This document shows positions 49,705-58,707 of a stretch of DNA of 64,000 nucleotides, piece after piece. The notes beneath the pieces were generated by a model. That model ran no database searches and had not been told where the DNA came from. It worked only from the letters and a program-made list of their open reading frames with translations. Both the position numbers and the translations under genes were made by a program. The stretch lies in contig JAGWHB010000002.1 in NCBI GenBank assembly GCA_028867035.1, forward strand, positions 210,852 to 274,851. Reading direction: 5' to 3'. Every line of letters starts with the position of its first letter. The first letter of the stretch is position 1. The DNA comes from Nitrososphaerota archaeon. Its GTDB lineage: Archaea; Thermoproteota; Nitrososphaeria; Nitrososphaerales; Gagatemarchaeaceae.

Positions 49705-50661
49705 TTGACCAGGAAATTCGACGTCGCTGTGATGCACGACTATTTCGTGGACAGGCTCGTGCACACGGATTCCCTCGACGGCCTGATGGGGACAGTGGCG
49801 GAGAAAGCCGGGTCCGGGGGCGGGGGCCTGCACGGGATAGTTCAGGAGGAAGCGAGGGGCGGGAACGCGGTGAACCTTGCGCACGCGCTCGCAAGGCTCG
49901 GGCTCCGGACGCTGCTCATAACGCACAGCGACAGGACACACGAACACCTCCTCAGGCACACATTCGAGGGACTCGGGGCCGACCTCAGGGTCAAGAGCCT
50001 CCCCGCGGGGCTGACCGTGGCCTTCGAGGAGAAGGTGAACGTGATGCTCGGAGACACGAGGGGCGCTTCTGACTTCGGGCCCGCGCGCCTTGACGAGAGA
50101 GACTGGTCCGCCCTTGAGAACTCAAGGGTGGTCTGCTCGGTGAATTGGGCCGCGAACATGAGAGGGACTGAACTCCTGGTCGGGCTCCGTAGGCGCCTGG
50201 GGAGACAGAAGACGATATTCTTCGATCCGGCTGACTTCAGGGACAGATTGCCTGAGTTCGCGGACCTCCTCGCTCTGATCGCCAAGAAACGCCTCGTCGA
50301 CTGGGTCAGCATGAACGAGCAGGAGAGCATCGCGTCGGCGAAGGCTATGGGAGTCTATTCGGAGAGACTCGCGGACGTCTGCAGGAGCCTGGCAGGAGGG
50401 CTGGGGGTTGTGTTCGACCTCCATGCGGTGAGGACGTCGTTCACGAGCGAGGGGACACGCGTGTCGAGCGCCGCCGTAAGGAGGAAGAAATTCAGGAGGC
50501 TCACTGGGGCCGGGGATGTATGGGACGCGGGGGCGATATATGGCAGGCTCAAGGGCATGGACGAAGTCTCCAGACTGGAGTTCGCCAACAGGGCAGCGAA
50601 CGCCTACCTCAAGAGCGAGGAGCTGGCGCCGCCTACCCTCGGACAGGTGGAACGGGTCTAG
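49705..50661 (+). CDS. PfkB-family carbohydrate/nucleoside kinase
   Basis: 318 residues from TTG 49705. N-terminal GGGLHGIVQEEARGGNAVNLAHALARLG is the PfkB substrate-binding motif, and C-terminal RRLTGAGDVWDAGAIYGRL holds the GAGD catalytic Asp. VSMNEQESIASAKAMG matches the NExE phosphate-binding motif. Substrate cannot be told: sugars, nucleosides and tagatose-like sugars are all in the family. Confidence 0.88.
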   Translation: MTRKFDVAVMHDYFVDRLVHTDSLDGLMGTVAEKAGSGGGGLHGIVQEEARGGNAVNLAHALARLGLRTLLITHSDRTHEHLLRHTFEGLGADLRVKSLPAGLTVAFEEKVNVMLGDTRGASDFGPARLDERDWSALENSRVVCSVNWAANMRGTELLVGLRRRLGRQKTIFFDPADFRDRLPEFADLLALIAKKRLVDWVSMNEQESIASAKAMGVYSERLADVCRSLAGGLGVVFDLHAVRTSFTSEGTRVSSAAVRRKKFRRLTGAGDVWDAGAIYGRLKGMDEVSRLEFANRAANAYLKSEELAPPTLGQVERV

Positions 50662-51189
50662 CTACTTCTCCAGCATCCTTGAGAAGGTCCAGGCTACCGT
50701 GCTGAGGACCTCGTTGAGCCGTGCTTTCTCCCGATAGTTTTCGATTATGAGCTTGCCTATGGACCCGTTGGACTCCTCGACGTCGAAGCGGAGCTCCGAC
50801 CCCCTGGGAAGCTTGCCCGCCTTGACCAGCTCCTCGTCCTTCGCCTTCATCCCCTGAAGTATCTTGCCCAGGAGGAAGGACTTGAACGGGGGTGTGGTCG
50901 ACTTCAGCACCACCCCGCTCGGCTCTATGGCGACTGCGTCGGAGGTGACGGTGGCGGTCGCGATTACGTCCCCTCCTTTGTCGCGCTTGAGGTCGCGCAT
51001 CTCGGGGACTTCTTTCGTCTCCGACATCATCTCGCTGGCAGGCCTGAATGTCGACGCTCTGAGGGTCGAGTCCACATAGCCCAGGGTCTCGTTGAGCCGC
51101 TCGATCTCCTCCCGAAGCTGGGCGATCCTGCCTTCCAGCCAGAGCTTGAGGTCGGCTGCCTTCTTCACGTCGGACTCCGAGGAGGCCAT
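50662..51189 (-). CDS. Conserved hypothetical protein with N-terminal coiled coil
   Basis: 175 residues. An N-terminal coiled coil (LWLEGRIAQLREEIERLNET), a beta-rich centre (VIATATVTSDAVAIEPSGVV) and a helical end (IENYREKARLNEVLSTVAWT). No membrane segment. I think it belongs to a group of archaeal proteins of unknown role. Convergent with the kinase gene; its stop abuts the kinase stop. Confidence 0.65.
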   Translation of the reverse strand: MASSESDVKKAADLKLWLEGRIAQLREEIERLNETLGYVDSTLRASTFRPASEMMSETKEVPEMRDLKRDKGGDVIATATVTSDAVAIEPSGVVLKSTTPPFKSFLLGKILQGMKAKDEELVKAGKLPRGSELRFDVEESNGSIGKLIIENYREKARLNEVLSTVAWTFSRMLEK

Positions 51190-51295
51190 CGAGCGGAGTC
51201 CTGAGAGGTTCCGCTAAAAAACGTTGGTCGGGACGGACCTCCGGGGGAGGGACATCGGTGAAAGTGTTAAGACGGCTTGGCTCTGAGCCGGCTTC

Positions 51296-52024
51296 TTGCT
51301 GAGGCTGAAGCGAAGGTCGGCGGTCGTCGCCGGCGCGGCGGTCTTCGCAGCCCTCTACGCCGTGCTGGGCACGATTCCCATCTCCCAGCTGCTCCTGGGG
51401 TCTGGGAATTTCCTCACGGCGAGCAATTTCACAACTCCTCTGGCAGGCATGATATTCGGCCCCTACGTAGGCGGGTTCGCGGCCGTCGTGGGAGACCTGC
51501 TGGACATCTATGTTGGGACGATTTCCGTCAGCAGCGTTGGAGCGGCTGTGCTGGCGGCTGACCTGGCGACCGTGGCGGTCGCCGGATTCGCCTATTCTGG
51601 AAGGAGGACCATTGCGATGCTGGTACCAATCGTGGTCCTGGCGCTGTATTGGGTTGACCCGATCTCCGTCCTCTTCGTGGGGCCCGTCCCGTTCACATGG
51701 CTACACATGCTGTCACTGGTGCCGCTTGCCGGGGCCCTGCTGTTGGAGAAGGCTGGGAAGATATCCAAACTGAACCCTGTCTTCGTCGCCAGCGTCACGT
51801 TCGGGGCCCTGTTGTGCGGCCAGCTCACCGGCACCCTCGTGGGGCAGGAGCTTTCGGTGAGGGTATACCAGACGCTCACGCTTCAGGCATGGCGCGGCAT
51901 AGTTCCGCTGTTCTTCCCCCTCTACCCAGTGGAACGTACCCTCTTCACGATTGTCGGTTCGGCCGTATCAATCCCTGTCCTACGCGCGCTCTGGCGGAGG
52001 CAGAACCCACACGCAGCTGGCTGA
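51296..52024 (+). CDS. ECF-type transporter substrate-binding (S) component
   Basis: 242 residues from TTG 51296, six helices. A small-residue first helix (VVAGAAVFAALYAVLGTIP), a re-entrant acidic stretch GPYVGGFAAVVGDLLDIYVG and a later LTGTLVGQELS loop fit ECF S components, which bind a vitamin or metal ion and use a shared ATPase module. No A, A' or T component is in the window. Substrate unknown. Confidence 0.65.
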   Translation: MLRLKRRSAVVAGAAVFAALYAVLGTIPISQLLLGSGNFLTASNFTTPLAGMIFGPYVGGFAAVVGDLLDIYVGTISVSSVGAAVLAADLATVAVAGFAYSGRRTIAMLVPIVVLALYWVDPISVLFVGPVPFTWLHMLSLVPLAGALLLEKAGKISKLNPVFVASVTFGALLCGQLTGTLVGQELSVRVYQTLTLQAWRGIVPLFFPLYPVERTLFTIVGSAVSIPVLRALWRRQNPHAAG

Positions 52025-52073
52025 CCCCTTCAGATTTTCGGGAGTAGACTTTAATGGAGTCGCGGAGGTCCGA

Positions 52074-53282
52074 ATGACAATGTCGTCGGATCGCACCTAT
52101 GACGTCGCCCTCGAACACTTCCGCAAGCTCCTGCAGGAACAGGTGGAGAGGTCAGACAGAATCGGCAAGCAGGCCGAATGGCTCGACTACTCCAAACTGG
52201 ACAAGTTGGTCATCGGTATCATAGGCGGGGACGGCATAGGACCCATAATCGCCAAGGAGACGAAGAGGGTCCTGGAGCAGGCGCTGTCGGACAGGATCCG
52301 GTCTGGGAAAGTGGAGATCCGCGAGATAACAGGCCTTACCATTGAAAACAGAATCAGGCAGATGAAGCCGCTGCCGGACGAAATCCTCGCTGAAATCAGG
52401 AAGTGCAACGTTCTGCTGAAGGGTCCGACCACGACCCCCGAAGAGGGGAGCGGCATGCCCAACATTGAGAGCGCCAACATTGCGATCAGGAAGACATTCG
52501 ACCTGTTCGCGAATGTGCGGCCGGTGAAGATTCCGTCTCAGGGGATCGACTGGATATTCTTCAGGGAGAACACGGAGGGGGAGTATGTGCTAGGGGGCAA
52601 GGGGCTGATGGTCACGCCTGACGTGGCGATCGATTTCAAGGTGATCACGAGGCCAGGAGCAGAGCGGATAATCCGGTTGGCCTTCGAGCACGCGAGGAAG
52701 ACGGGCCGGAAGAAGGTCACCGTGGTGACGAAAGCGAACGTGATCAAGAAGACGGACGGGCTCTTCCTTGAAACAGCGAAGGATGTGGCGAAAGACTTCC
52801 CCGAGATAAAATGGGACGGCTGGTATGTGGACGTGTTCACTGCAAAGCTCATCGACGAGAAGAGGAGGCGCGAGTTCGAGGTCGTGGTGCTCCCGAATCT
52901 CTACGGGGACATTGTGACAGACGAAGCGGCGGAACTGCAAGGGGGTGTGGGGACCGCCGGGAGCGCCAACATCGGCACAAGCTTCGGGATGTTCGAGGCG
53001 ATCCACGGCTCCGCGCCCAGGATGATAACCGAGGGGAGAGGCCAGTTCGCCGACCCGCTCAGCCTGATGAGGGCGGCGGTCATGCTGCTGGAGCACGTCG
53101 GGATGTTGGATGAAAGCCGGAAGCTGGCAATGGCGCTTGATATATGCGGGATATACGACCAGAAGGCGAAGATAACAGGGCGGTCCGACGGGGCGACCGC
53201 GAGCCAGTTCGGGGACTATGTGATCTCCACCCTCTCTGATCCCAGGCTCGACGCGAAGTGGGGATCGTACCAGAAGAACTAG
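52074..53282 (+). CDS. icd: Isocitrate/isopropylmalate-type dehydrogenase, probably isocitrate dehydrogenase
   Basis: 402 residues from ATG 52074, five bases after a GGAGGT ribosome-binding site; the open frame extends into the S-component gene. IIGGDGIGPIIAKET, the substrate motif ESANIAIRKTFDLFANVRPV, FFRENTEGEYV, and NLYGDIVTDEAAELQGGVGT with the metal Asp, then AIHGSAPR. It oxidises isocitrate with Mg2+ and NAD(P)+. The substrate motif (S-x-N-x-x-I/L-R) favours isocitrate over isopropylmalate, but homoisocitrate cannot be ruled out. Confidence 0.85.
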   Translation: MTMSSDRTYDVALEHFRKLLQEQVERSDRIGKQAEWLDYSKLDKLVIGIIGGDGIGPIIAKETKRVLEQALSDRIRSGKVEIREITGLTIENRIRQMKPLPDEILAEIRKCNVLLKGPTTTPEEGSGMPNIESANIAIRKTFDLFANVRPVKIPSQGIDWIFFRENTEGEYVLGGKGLMVTPDVAIDFKVITRPGAERIIRLAFEHARKTGRKKVTVVTKANVIKKTDGLFLETAKDVAKDFPEIKWDGWYVDVFTAKLIDEKRRREFEVVVLPNLYGDIVTDEAAELQGGVGTAGSANIGTSFGMFEAIHGSAPRMITEGRGQFADPLSLMRAAVMLLEHVGMLDESRKLAMALDICGIYDQKAKITGRSDGATASQFGDYVISTLSDPRLDAKWGSYQKN

Positions 53283-53551
53283 CCGTGGATCCGGAAGTCC
53301 CTGTGGTTCCTGGGCGCAGTCACCTCGACGACCACTTTGTCCACCCTCGCGCGAGGGGGTCCGACCTTCGCCCAGTCCAGGACCCGCTTGACGTTCCTCT
53401 CGTCTCCTTCAAGGAACGCTTCCACCGACCCGTCGGGGAGGTTCCTCACCCAACCCCGGACGCCCAGGTTGGAGGCGATCTGGGCCATGTTCGAACGGAA
53501 CGAAACCCCGTGAACCAGACCCCTGATTCTTACGCGGACGGCCGTTGACAT
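53279..53551 (-). CDS. acyP: Acylphosphatase
   Basis: 90 residues from ATG 53551 (53560 is an alternative). VRIRGLVHGVSFRSNMAQIA contains the catalytic Arg, and VRGWVRNLPDGSVEAFLEGD the catalytic Asn. Hydrolyses acyl phosphates. The genes on either side are convergent and same-strand; the stop overlaps the isocitrate dehydrogenase stop by four bases. Confidence 0.92.
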   Translation of the reverse strand: MSTAVRVRIRGLVHGVSFRSNMAQIASNLGVRGWVRNLPDGSVEAFLEGDERNVKRVLDWAKVGPPRARVDKVVVEVTAPRNHRDFRIHG

Positions 53552-53559
53552 GGCATTCA

Positions 53560-54177
53560 CTATAGACCGGGGAAGAGCGCCAGGAGGCCGGTGGTGACGA
53601 ATGACACGGCGAGGGCGGCGATGAGAAGAGCGGTGATCCTCGACAGGGCTATCGTGCCGTTCGGGCCCATGAACTTCCTAACCCAGTCGGAACCGGAGAG
53701 GATCACGTACGAAAGGACTGCGTTGCAGGCGACGACGGCCAGGGCGAGGAACGGGCTGTAGGGAGGGGCGGAGATGATTATCACGGTTGAGATGGCGCCC
53801 GGCCCGGCGAGGAGCGGCGTGGCAAGGGGAAAGGCGGCGATGTCGGAGGGCTGCAAGCCCCTCTTGCGGTCGTCCTCCCCTCTGAGATGGTCAACCGCCA
53901 CGATGAACAGGATGATGCCGCCGGCGACGCGGAAGTCGCTGATCGTGATCCCGAATATGTCGAATATCAGCCATCCGAAGAGGGCGAAGACAACCAGGAT
54001 CACGGTCGAGATGATGACGGCGTCCCTGACTATCTTCTTCCTGCTTTCTGAGAAGCCTTCGCTCAGGCCTATGAATATCGGCACTGTCCCTATGGCATCC
54101 ACCACGGCGAAGAGGAGGACGAAGGCCTCGAGGAAGAGTAGTATGTCGAAGGCGAAGAAGGAGGAGAGAAGGGACAT
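53560..54177 (-). CDS. MarC-family membrane protein
   Basis: 205 residues, six helices. FLEAFVLLFAVVDAIGTVPI is the MarC opening helix, and FPLATPLLAGPGAISTVIII the conserved second half motif. ATG 54177 chosen because the earlier frame to 54231 lies in the divergent promoter. MarC proteins have no proven transport function. A HLRGEDDRKRG loop is cytoplasmic. Confidence 0.85.
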   Translation of the reverse strand: MSLLSSFFAFDILLFLEAFVLLFAVVDAIGTVPIFIGLSEGFSESRKKIVRDAVIISTVILVVFALFGWLIFDIFGITISDFRVAGGIILFIVAVDHLRGEDDRKRGLQPSDIAAFPLATPLLAGPGAISTVIIISAPPYSPFLALAVVACNAVLSYVILSGSDWVRKFMGPNGTIALSRITALLIAALAVSFVTTGLLALFPGL

Positions 54178-54237
54178 AGTTTCAGATGACGCGGCCTCCA
54201 AACGGATAAATAAGGAGTTGAGACATTTCACTCAGGT

Positions 54238-54546
54238 TTGTCACAGGTAGAGCAGTCGGCCATCGACTCGGCCATGGCGAAGATCATAGACCCGGAGCTT
54301 GGGAGGCCAATCACCGACCTGAAGCTCATCGACAGGCTATCGGTCACCGGGGGCTCGGTCGACCTCGAGTTCCACCTGACCGCTCCGTTCTGCCCTCCGA
54401 TGTTCGCGCTTAAGATAGCCAGCGACATAAAGGCAGGGCTGATGTCCGTCCCGGGTGTTACGAGCGCCAAGGTGACGCTCCGCGGGCACTACCTGGCAGA
54501 CGCGGTGAACAAGCAGGTCAACAAGCCTCTCCCGACCCAGCCGTAG
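54238..54546 (+). CDS. MIP18/PaaD-like iron-sulfur assembly protein
   Basis: 102 residues from TTG 54238. AKIIDPELGRPITDLKLIDR matches the DPExxxxIxxLxLI block of MIP18/SufT-like proteins, followed by FHLTAPFCPPMFALKIASDI with the conserved Cys and the VPGVTSAKVTL strand. It assists Fe-S insertion into target proteins. Short intergenic gap to the deacylase gene. Confidence 0.85.
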   Translation: MSQVEQSAIDSAMAKIIDPELGRPITDLKLIDRLSVTGGSVDLEFHLTAPFCPPMFALKIASDIKAGLMSVPGVTSAKVTLRGHYLADAVNKQVNKPLPTQP

Positions 54547-54554
54547 TTGGCGCC

Positions 54555-55013
54555 ATGGGGAGCAGGGAAAGGGTCGCGGAATTCCTCCTAAAATCGGGGG
54601 CGCACCATGATATCAGAGAGTTCGCTCAGAGCACCAAGAACTCGGCACTAGCGGCGGAGGCGCTGGGGTGCACGGTCGCGGAAATCGCAAAGAGCGTAGT
54701 CTTCGTGGGCATGAAGACGGCGGTGGTCATCGTATCCGGAGACAGGAAGGTCGACACATCGAAGCTAGGGAGAATCATGGCGGAAGAGATGAGGACCGCG
54801 AAACCGGACGAGGTCAGGGAAAGGACAGGATTCCCGATAGGCGGGGTACCTCCGTTCCCTCACGCAGCGGGGGTGGAGGTCCTTCCGGACATGTCCCTCA
54901 CAAGATTTCGCGAGGTATGGGCCGCCGCGGGCGCTCCCAACGCGGTCTTCAAGATCGGAGCGGCGGACCTTATCCGACTAGTCGGGCGGGGGCCCTACGA
55001 CCTCGCCGAGTAG
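54555..55013 (+). CDS. YbaK/ProX-type aminoacyl-tRNA deacylase
   Basis: 152 residues. AAEALGCTVAEIAKSVVF and the conserved Lys, then VVIVSGDRKVDTSKLGRIMA, RTGFPIGGVPPFPHAAGVEV and ADLIRLVGRG are the family's core motifs. It clears tRNAs carrying the wrong amino acid (for example Cys- or Ala-tRNAPro). Substrate not resolved. Nine bases after the MIP18-like gene. Confidence 0.88.
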   Translation: MGSRERVAEFLLKSGAHHDIREFAQSTKNSALAAEALGCTVAEIAKSVVFVGMKTAVVIVSGDRKVDTSKLGRIMAEEMRTAKPDEVRERTGFPIGGVPPFPHAAGVEVLPDMSLTRFREVWAAAGAPNAVFKIGAADLIRLVGRGPYDLAE

Positions 55014-55053
55014 CAGTATACAGTTATAGAGAGACCCCTCAGGTCATAGAGAC

Positions 55054-56043
55054 GTGCCCACGCGGAAGGCAATAGAGATGGGGAAGGGTACGATCCTCGT
55101 TTCGCTCCCGAAGGACTGGATCAGGAAGAACGGGGTCAAGAAGGGAGCCGACCTGTCGGTGGTGGAACTCTCTGCGAGAAAGCTCATGGTGAAGCCTCTC
55201 GAAGGAGGCGAGGACGCGCCCAAGCAGATAGTCATCGAATATCCCGGGGACGACCTGGGCCAGTTCACCAATGACGTGACGGGCGCGTACCTGCTTGGCT
55301 ATGATGAAATCAGGATCGCCGGCACCAGGGTCATATCGAGGGAAGACAGGGCGAGCCTGAAGGCCACCATTGGGAGGCTGGTGGGGCTGGAGATCATGGA
55401 TGAAGATTCCAAGAAGGTCGTGATGCAGTTTCTCCTCGAACCGTCGGCGATCATTCCGGAAAAGATAGCCCGGAGGATGTCCGGGATCCTGGACGGGATG
55501 CTCGGGGACACGGCCGAGGCCCTCACCAAGGGAGACCCGAAGCTCCTGTCACTGGTCAACGAGAGGGACGACGAGGTCGATAGGCTGTACTTCCTCCTCG
55601 TCAGGGCGACCAGGGCCGCGGTTGTGAGGCCGGAAGTCGCGGAGGGGTACGGCCTTTCGCTGGTGGACCTCCTGGACTACCGAGTCCTGGCGAGCTTCCT
55701 CGAGAGCGTGGGGGACGCCGTGAGCGAGCTCTCGCACCAATTGAAGGCGGGGCTCGCCTCGAAGCAAGCCTCAAAGGACTACGCCAGGTCCGTCGCCAAG
55801 CTGAAGGAGATGAACGAGCTGGCCACCCAAGGTTTCCTTTCCAGGCGTGCGGGGAGGTCCAGGGCCGTAAGCAAGCAGATTGGAGCGCTTGCTTCTGAGG
55901 TCACCGACGGCCTGACGGCCATAGCCAAGACGTCCAACGGCGACGGCGCGAGCACGGCGGAAACTCTGGCCTCGCTGGAGCGGGTGAGCAAGCTGTTGGT
56001 CGACGTGTCTGATCTCGCCGTGACAACGCGACAGATGTCCTGA
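55054..56043 (+). CDS. PhoU-domain regulator with N-terminal AbrB-like domain
   Basis: 329 residues from GTG 55054. The first 45 residues, AIEMGKGTILVSLPKDWIRK followed by GADLSVVELSARKLMVK, form a SpoVT/AbrB-type DNA-binding fold. Two helical PhoU-like repeats follow (PEKIARRMSGILDGMLGDTA, FLESVGDAVSELSHQLK). Archaeal proteins with this order are proposed phosphate-uptake regulators. No pst genes are nearby. TATA-like CAGTATACAGTTATAG lies 30 bases upstream. Confidence 0.85.
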   Translation: MPTRKAIEMGKGTILVSLPKDWIRKNGVKKGADLSVVELSARKLMVKPLEGGEDAPKQIVIEYPGDDLGQFTNDVTGAYLLGYDEIRIAGTRVISREDRASLKATIGRLVGLEIMDEDSKKVVMQFLLEPSAIIPEKIARRMSGILDGMLGDTAEALTKGDPKLLSLVNERDDEVDRLYFLLVRATRAAVVRPEVAEGYGLSLVDLLDYRVLASFLESVGDAVSELSHQLKAGLASKQASKDYARSVAKLKEMNELATQGFLSRRAGRSRAVSKQIGALASEVTDGLTAIAKTSNGDGASTAETLASLERVSKLLVDVSDLAVTTRQMS

Positions 56044-56087
56044 CGGCAGCTCGTAACCCTTAATTACAGAAGTCACTCTGCTGCTAT

Positions 56088-57746
56088 ATGCCGAAGTATC
56101 TTTTTGTGACCGGAGGCGTGATGTCGGGCCTCGGCAAAGGCATAATCACCTCCTCCGTTGCCAAGCTCCTCCAGCTATCAGGCGTACAGGTCACATGCCT
56201 GAAGATCGACCCCTATCTCAACTTCGACGCGGGCACCATGAACCCATACACCCACGGCGAGGTCTTCGTTACTGACGACGGAGGGGAGACCGACATGGAC
56301 CTGGGCAATTACGAGCGTTTTCTAAACAGGGACTTGACTAGGTCCAACAACATAACGACGGGCCAGATCTACAAGAAAGTCATAGACGACGAGAGAAAGG
56401 GGAGGTTCCTAGGAAAATCGGTCCAGATCATCCCGCACGTGACCGACGAGATCAAGCGCAGGATACGGGAGCTTGCGGAGAAGGAGAAGGTGGACGTCCT
56501 AGTGGTAGAGTGCGGTGGCACGGTAGGAGACATCGAGAGCTTGCCTTTCCTTGAGGCGTTCAGGCAGATGAGGATGGAAGAGGGGCTATCGAAGACCCTG
56601 TTCCTCCATGTGAGTCTCGCCCCCGAGCTCTCCGTCGTCGGGGAGATGAAGACAAAGCCCACGCAGCACAGCGTACAGGAGATGAGGAGGATCGGGATAC
56701 AACCGGACATCATCGTGATACGCGGGAGCAGGGTCCTCCCCGCTGAAGCCAAGGAGAAGATATCGCTCTTCACGAGCGTGCCGGCGGAGAGCGTAATCTC
56801 CGACCCGGACGTGGAGACGATCTATCAGGTCCCCCGGCTCCTCGACAGGGAGGGGCTGCTGAAGCCCGTCCACGGGCAGCTCAGGCTAAGGTCGAGGCTG
56901 GCCATGCGGGGGTGGAACAAGGTGGCGGACAGGTTCCTCGACCACGACTTGACGGTGAGGATTGCAATGGTCGGGAAGTACGCGAACCTCGCAGACAGCT
57001 ACGTGAGCGTCAACCAAGCCCTGTCGCATTCCGCGGCAGTGCACGGAGCGGACGTCAAGATATCCTGGATCGAGTCAGAGGAGATAGAGAAGGATGAGTC
57101 GAAGCTCGACCTTGTCGATGCCTATGACGGGGTCGTACTTCCGCAGGGGTTCGGAGGGAGAGGAGTCGAAGGGAAGATCGCAGCGGCCAACAGGGCGAGG
57201 GTCGCCCAGGTGCCTTTCCTCGGGCTCTGCTACGGGTTCCAGCTTGCGAGCGTCTCCTTCGCACGACATGTCCTCGGGCTGAAGAGCGCCAACACCACAG
57301 AGGTCGACCCGGAGACCCCGCACCCCGTCATAGACCTGCTCCCAGAGCAGCGCGAAGTGACTGACCTGGGAGGGACAATGAGATTGGGAGGGCACGACGT
57401 CCACATCGAAAAGCCGAGCAGGGCCTTCGACATCTACGGGGTCGACAAGATCAGGGAGAGGCACAGGCACAGGTTCGAGCTCAACCAGCGGTACCTGAAG
57501 AAGTTCGAGGAAAATGGGATGAAGTACACGGCGTTCAGCGACAACGGCCGCAGGGCCGAGATAATGGAGCTGGCTGGACACCCGTTCTACATGGGGACAC
57601 AGTACCACCCCGAGTACATCAGCAGGCCAGAGCGGCCGGAGCCGATCTACGTGGCGTTCCTGGAGGCCTGCGTGAAGCGTGCTCGACAGACAGCCAGGGA
57701 GCCTGAGAAGCTCAGGACGTCAAGCCGCCGAGTAACGCCGGGCTAG
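56088..57746 (+). CDS. pyrG: CTP synthase
   Basis: 552 residues, full length. N-terminal synthetase domain: KYLFVTGGVMSGLGKGIITS (P-loop), LKIDPYLNFDAGTMNPYTHG, VVECGGTVGDIESLPFLEAF. C-terminal glutamine amidotransferase: LPQGFGGRGVEGKIAAANRA, catalytic Cys in FLGLCYGFQLASVSF, and His in GTQYHPEYISRP. Converts UTP to CTP using glutamine. Promoter likely in CTTAATTACAG 20 bases upstream. Its 3' end overlaps thiR by 27 bases. Confidence 0.97.
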   Translation: MPKYLFVTGGVMSGLGKGIITSSVAKLLQLSGVQVTCLKIDPYLNFDAGTMNPYTHGEVFVTDDGGETDMDLGNYERFLNRDLTRSNNITTGQIYKKVIDDERKGRFLGKSVQIIPHVTDEIKRRIRELAEKEKVDVLVVECGGTVGDIESLPFLEAFRQMRMEEGLSKTLFLHVSLAPELSVVGEMKTKPTQHSVQEMRRIGIQPDIIVIRGSRVLPAEAKEKISLFTSVPAESVISDPDVETIYQVPRLLDREGLLKPVHGQLRLRSRLAMRGWNKVADRFLDHDLTVRIAMVGKYANLADSYVSVNQALSHSAAVHGADVKISWIESEEIEKDESKLDLVDAYDGVVLPQGFGGRGVEGKIAAANRARVAQVPFLGLCYGFQLASVSFARHVLGLKSANTTEVDPETPHPVIDLLPEQREVTDLGGTMRLGGHDVHIEKPSRAFDIYGVDKIRERHRHRFELNQRYLKKFEENGMKYTAFSDNGRRAEIMELAGHPFYMGTQYHPEYISRPERPEPIYVAFLEACVKRARQTAREPEKLRTSSRRVTPG

Positions 57747-58655
57747 TCGCAGCGCGATCTCGGCCACCTCGCGAGCGCCCTTGGCAAAGACGTAGACGTT
57801 GGGCTCGATCCCCGCCCCACCTTCGTCCACGATGGCGTCGAAGCGGCCGGACGAGGGCTTCAACCTCCTTTCGAGCGCCTCGACGGTCGGGTCTTCGGCC
57901 CCCGGGTGGGAGTATTTTCCGATGGTCAATGTTCTGAGGCCCGCCTTCCTCATCGCTCGTTCCATCTTTTCGTCGTAGCGCAGATTGATGCAGGCCCTGA
58001 GATCAGGGTGCCGGGACCTCGCCAGGAGTAGGACCCTGGACATGTGGGCCGACGCCCCAGCTTCGGGGGGGAGCATGGCCTTGGCCCTGTCCTTGACCCT
58101 CACTATCCTGCCGGGGATGGCTATGATGTCTGCGGGAGCGGTCGCGTCTCCGGCTGCGCATGCGATGTTGACCGACACCTCGGGCATCACCGTAACGAAC
58201 TTCGGAGACTCCTCGAGCATCTTCACGGCCTGGGCGACCTCTGAAATCGTCTGGGACCGCGCTCCCCCGCGCTGACCATATTCCTTGATGCACACGTCGC
58301 AGTCGGACAGAAATGGGTAGGCCGCCCTATGTGCCGGGCAGATGTACCCGCCCCCGAGCAGTTCGGTCCATATGGCGTTGAGAACTCGGATTCCGCCAAC
58401 CGGGTTCGTGTTGACCGCGGCTGCGAGCTGAACCGCATACCTGTCAGCATCGGTCCTTGAAACGGAGAGTTCGGACAGGGCCGAATATGCCCTGCTTGTA
58501 TCCGCCTTCAGGTACAGGCTCACAGAGGCCTGAGTAACCCCAAGCATCGCGGATATCTTGCTCTGCGAGAACCCCTGGGAGTCCAAGACGCTGCTTACCA
58601 GTTGGCGCATCGAAGGCAGGAACCGTTCGACCATCAGCTCATCGGGAGGCTGCAC
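57720..58655 (-). CDS. thiR: ThiR: HTH-ThiN transcriptional regulator of thiamine genes
   Basis: 311 residues from GTG 58655 (ATG 58634 possible). N-terminal HTH: GFSQSKISAMLGVTQASVSL, then a Cys-rich linker (YICPAHRAAYPF, DCDVC) and a ThiN domain: VSVNIACAAGDATAPADIIA, IPGRIVRVKDRAKAMLPPEA, RSRHPDLRACINLRYDEKME. In archaea such ThiR proteins repress thiamine genes when thiamine phosphate binds the ThiN domain. Divergent from the ThiT-like gene with a dyad between. The C-terminal Cys-free end fits the regulator more than a bifunctional ThiDN enzyme. Confidence 0.88.
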   Translation of the reverse strand: MQPPDELMVERFLPSMRQLVSSVLDSQGFSQSKISAMLGVTQASVSLYLKADTSRAYSALSELSVSRTDADRYAVQLAAAVNTNPVGGIRVLNAIWTELLGGGYICPAHRAAYPFLSDCDVCIKEYGQRGGARSQTISEVAQAVKMLEESPKFVTVMPEVSVNIACAAGDATAPADIIAIPGRIVRVKDRAKAMLPPEAGASAHMSRVLLLARSRHPDLRACINLRYDEKMERAMRKAGLRTLTIGKYSHPGAEDPTVEALERRLKPSSGRFDAIVDEGGAGIEPNVYVFAKGAREVAEIALRLARRYSAA

Positions 58656-58657
58656 GG

Positions 58658-58684
58658 TATAAACGATTTATTGAGTAGTTTATA
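58658..58684. promoter_or_regulatory. Inverted-repeat operator between thiR and thiT
   Basis: TATAAAC (58658-58664) and GTTTATA (58678-58684) are perfect inverted arms separated by 13 bases. The site starts three bases before the thiR GTG and ends 23 bases before the thiT ATG; the arms include the probable TATA elements in both directions. ThiR bound here would shut off both genes. Confidence 0.7.
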
Positions 58685-58707
58685 AGTGTAGGATTTGAGG
58701 TTCAGCC

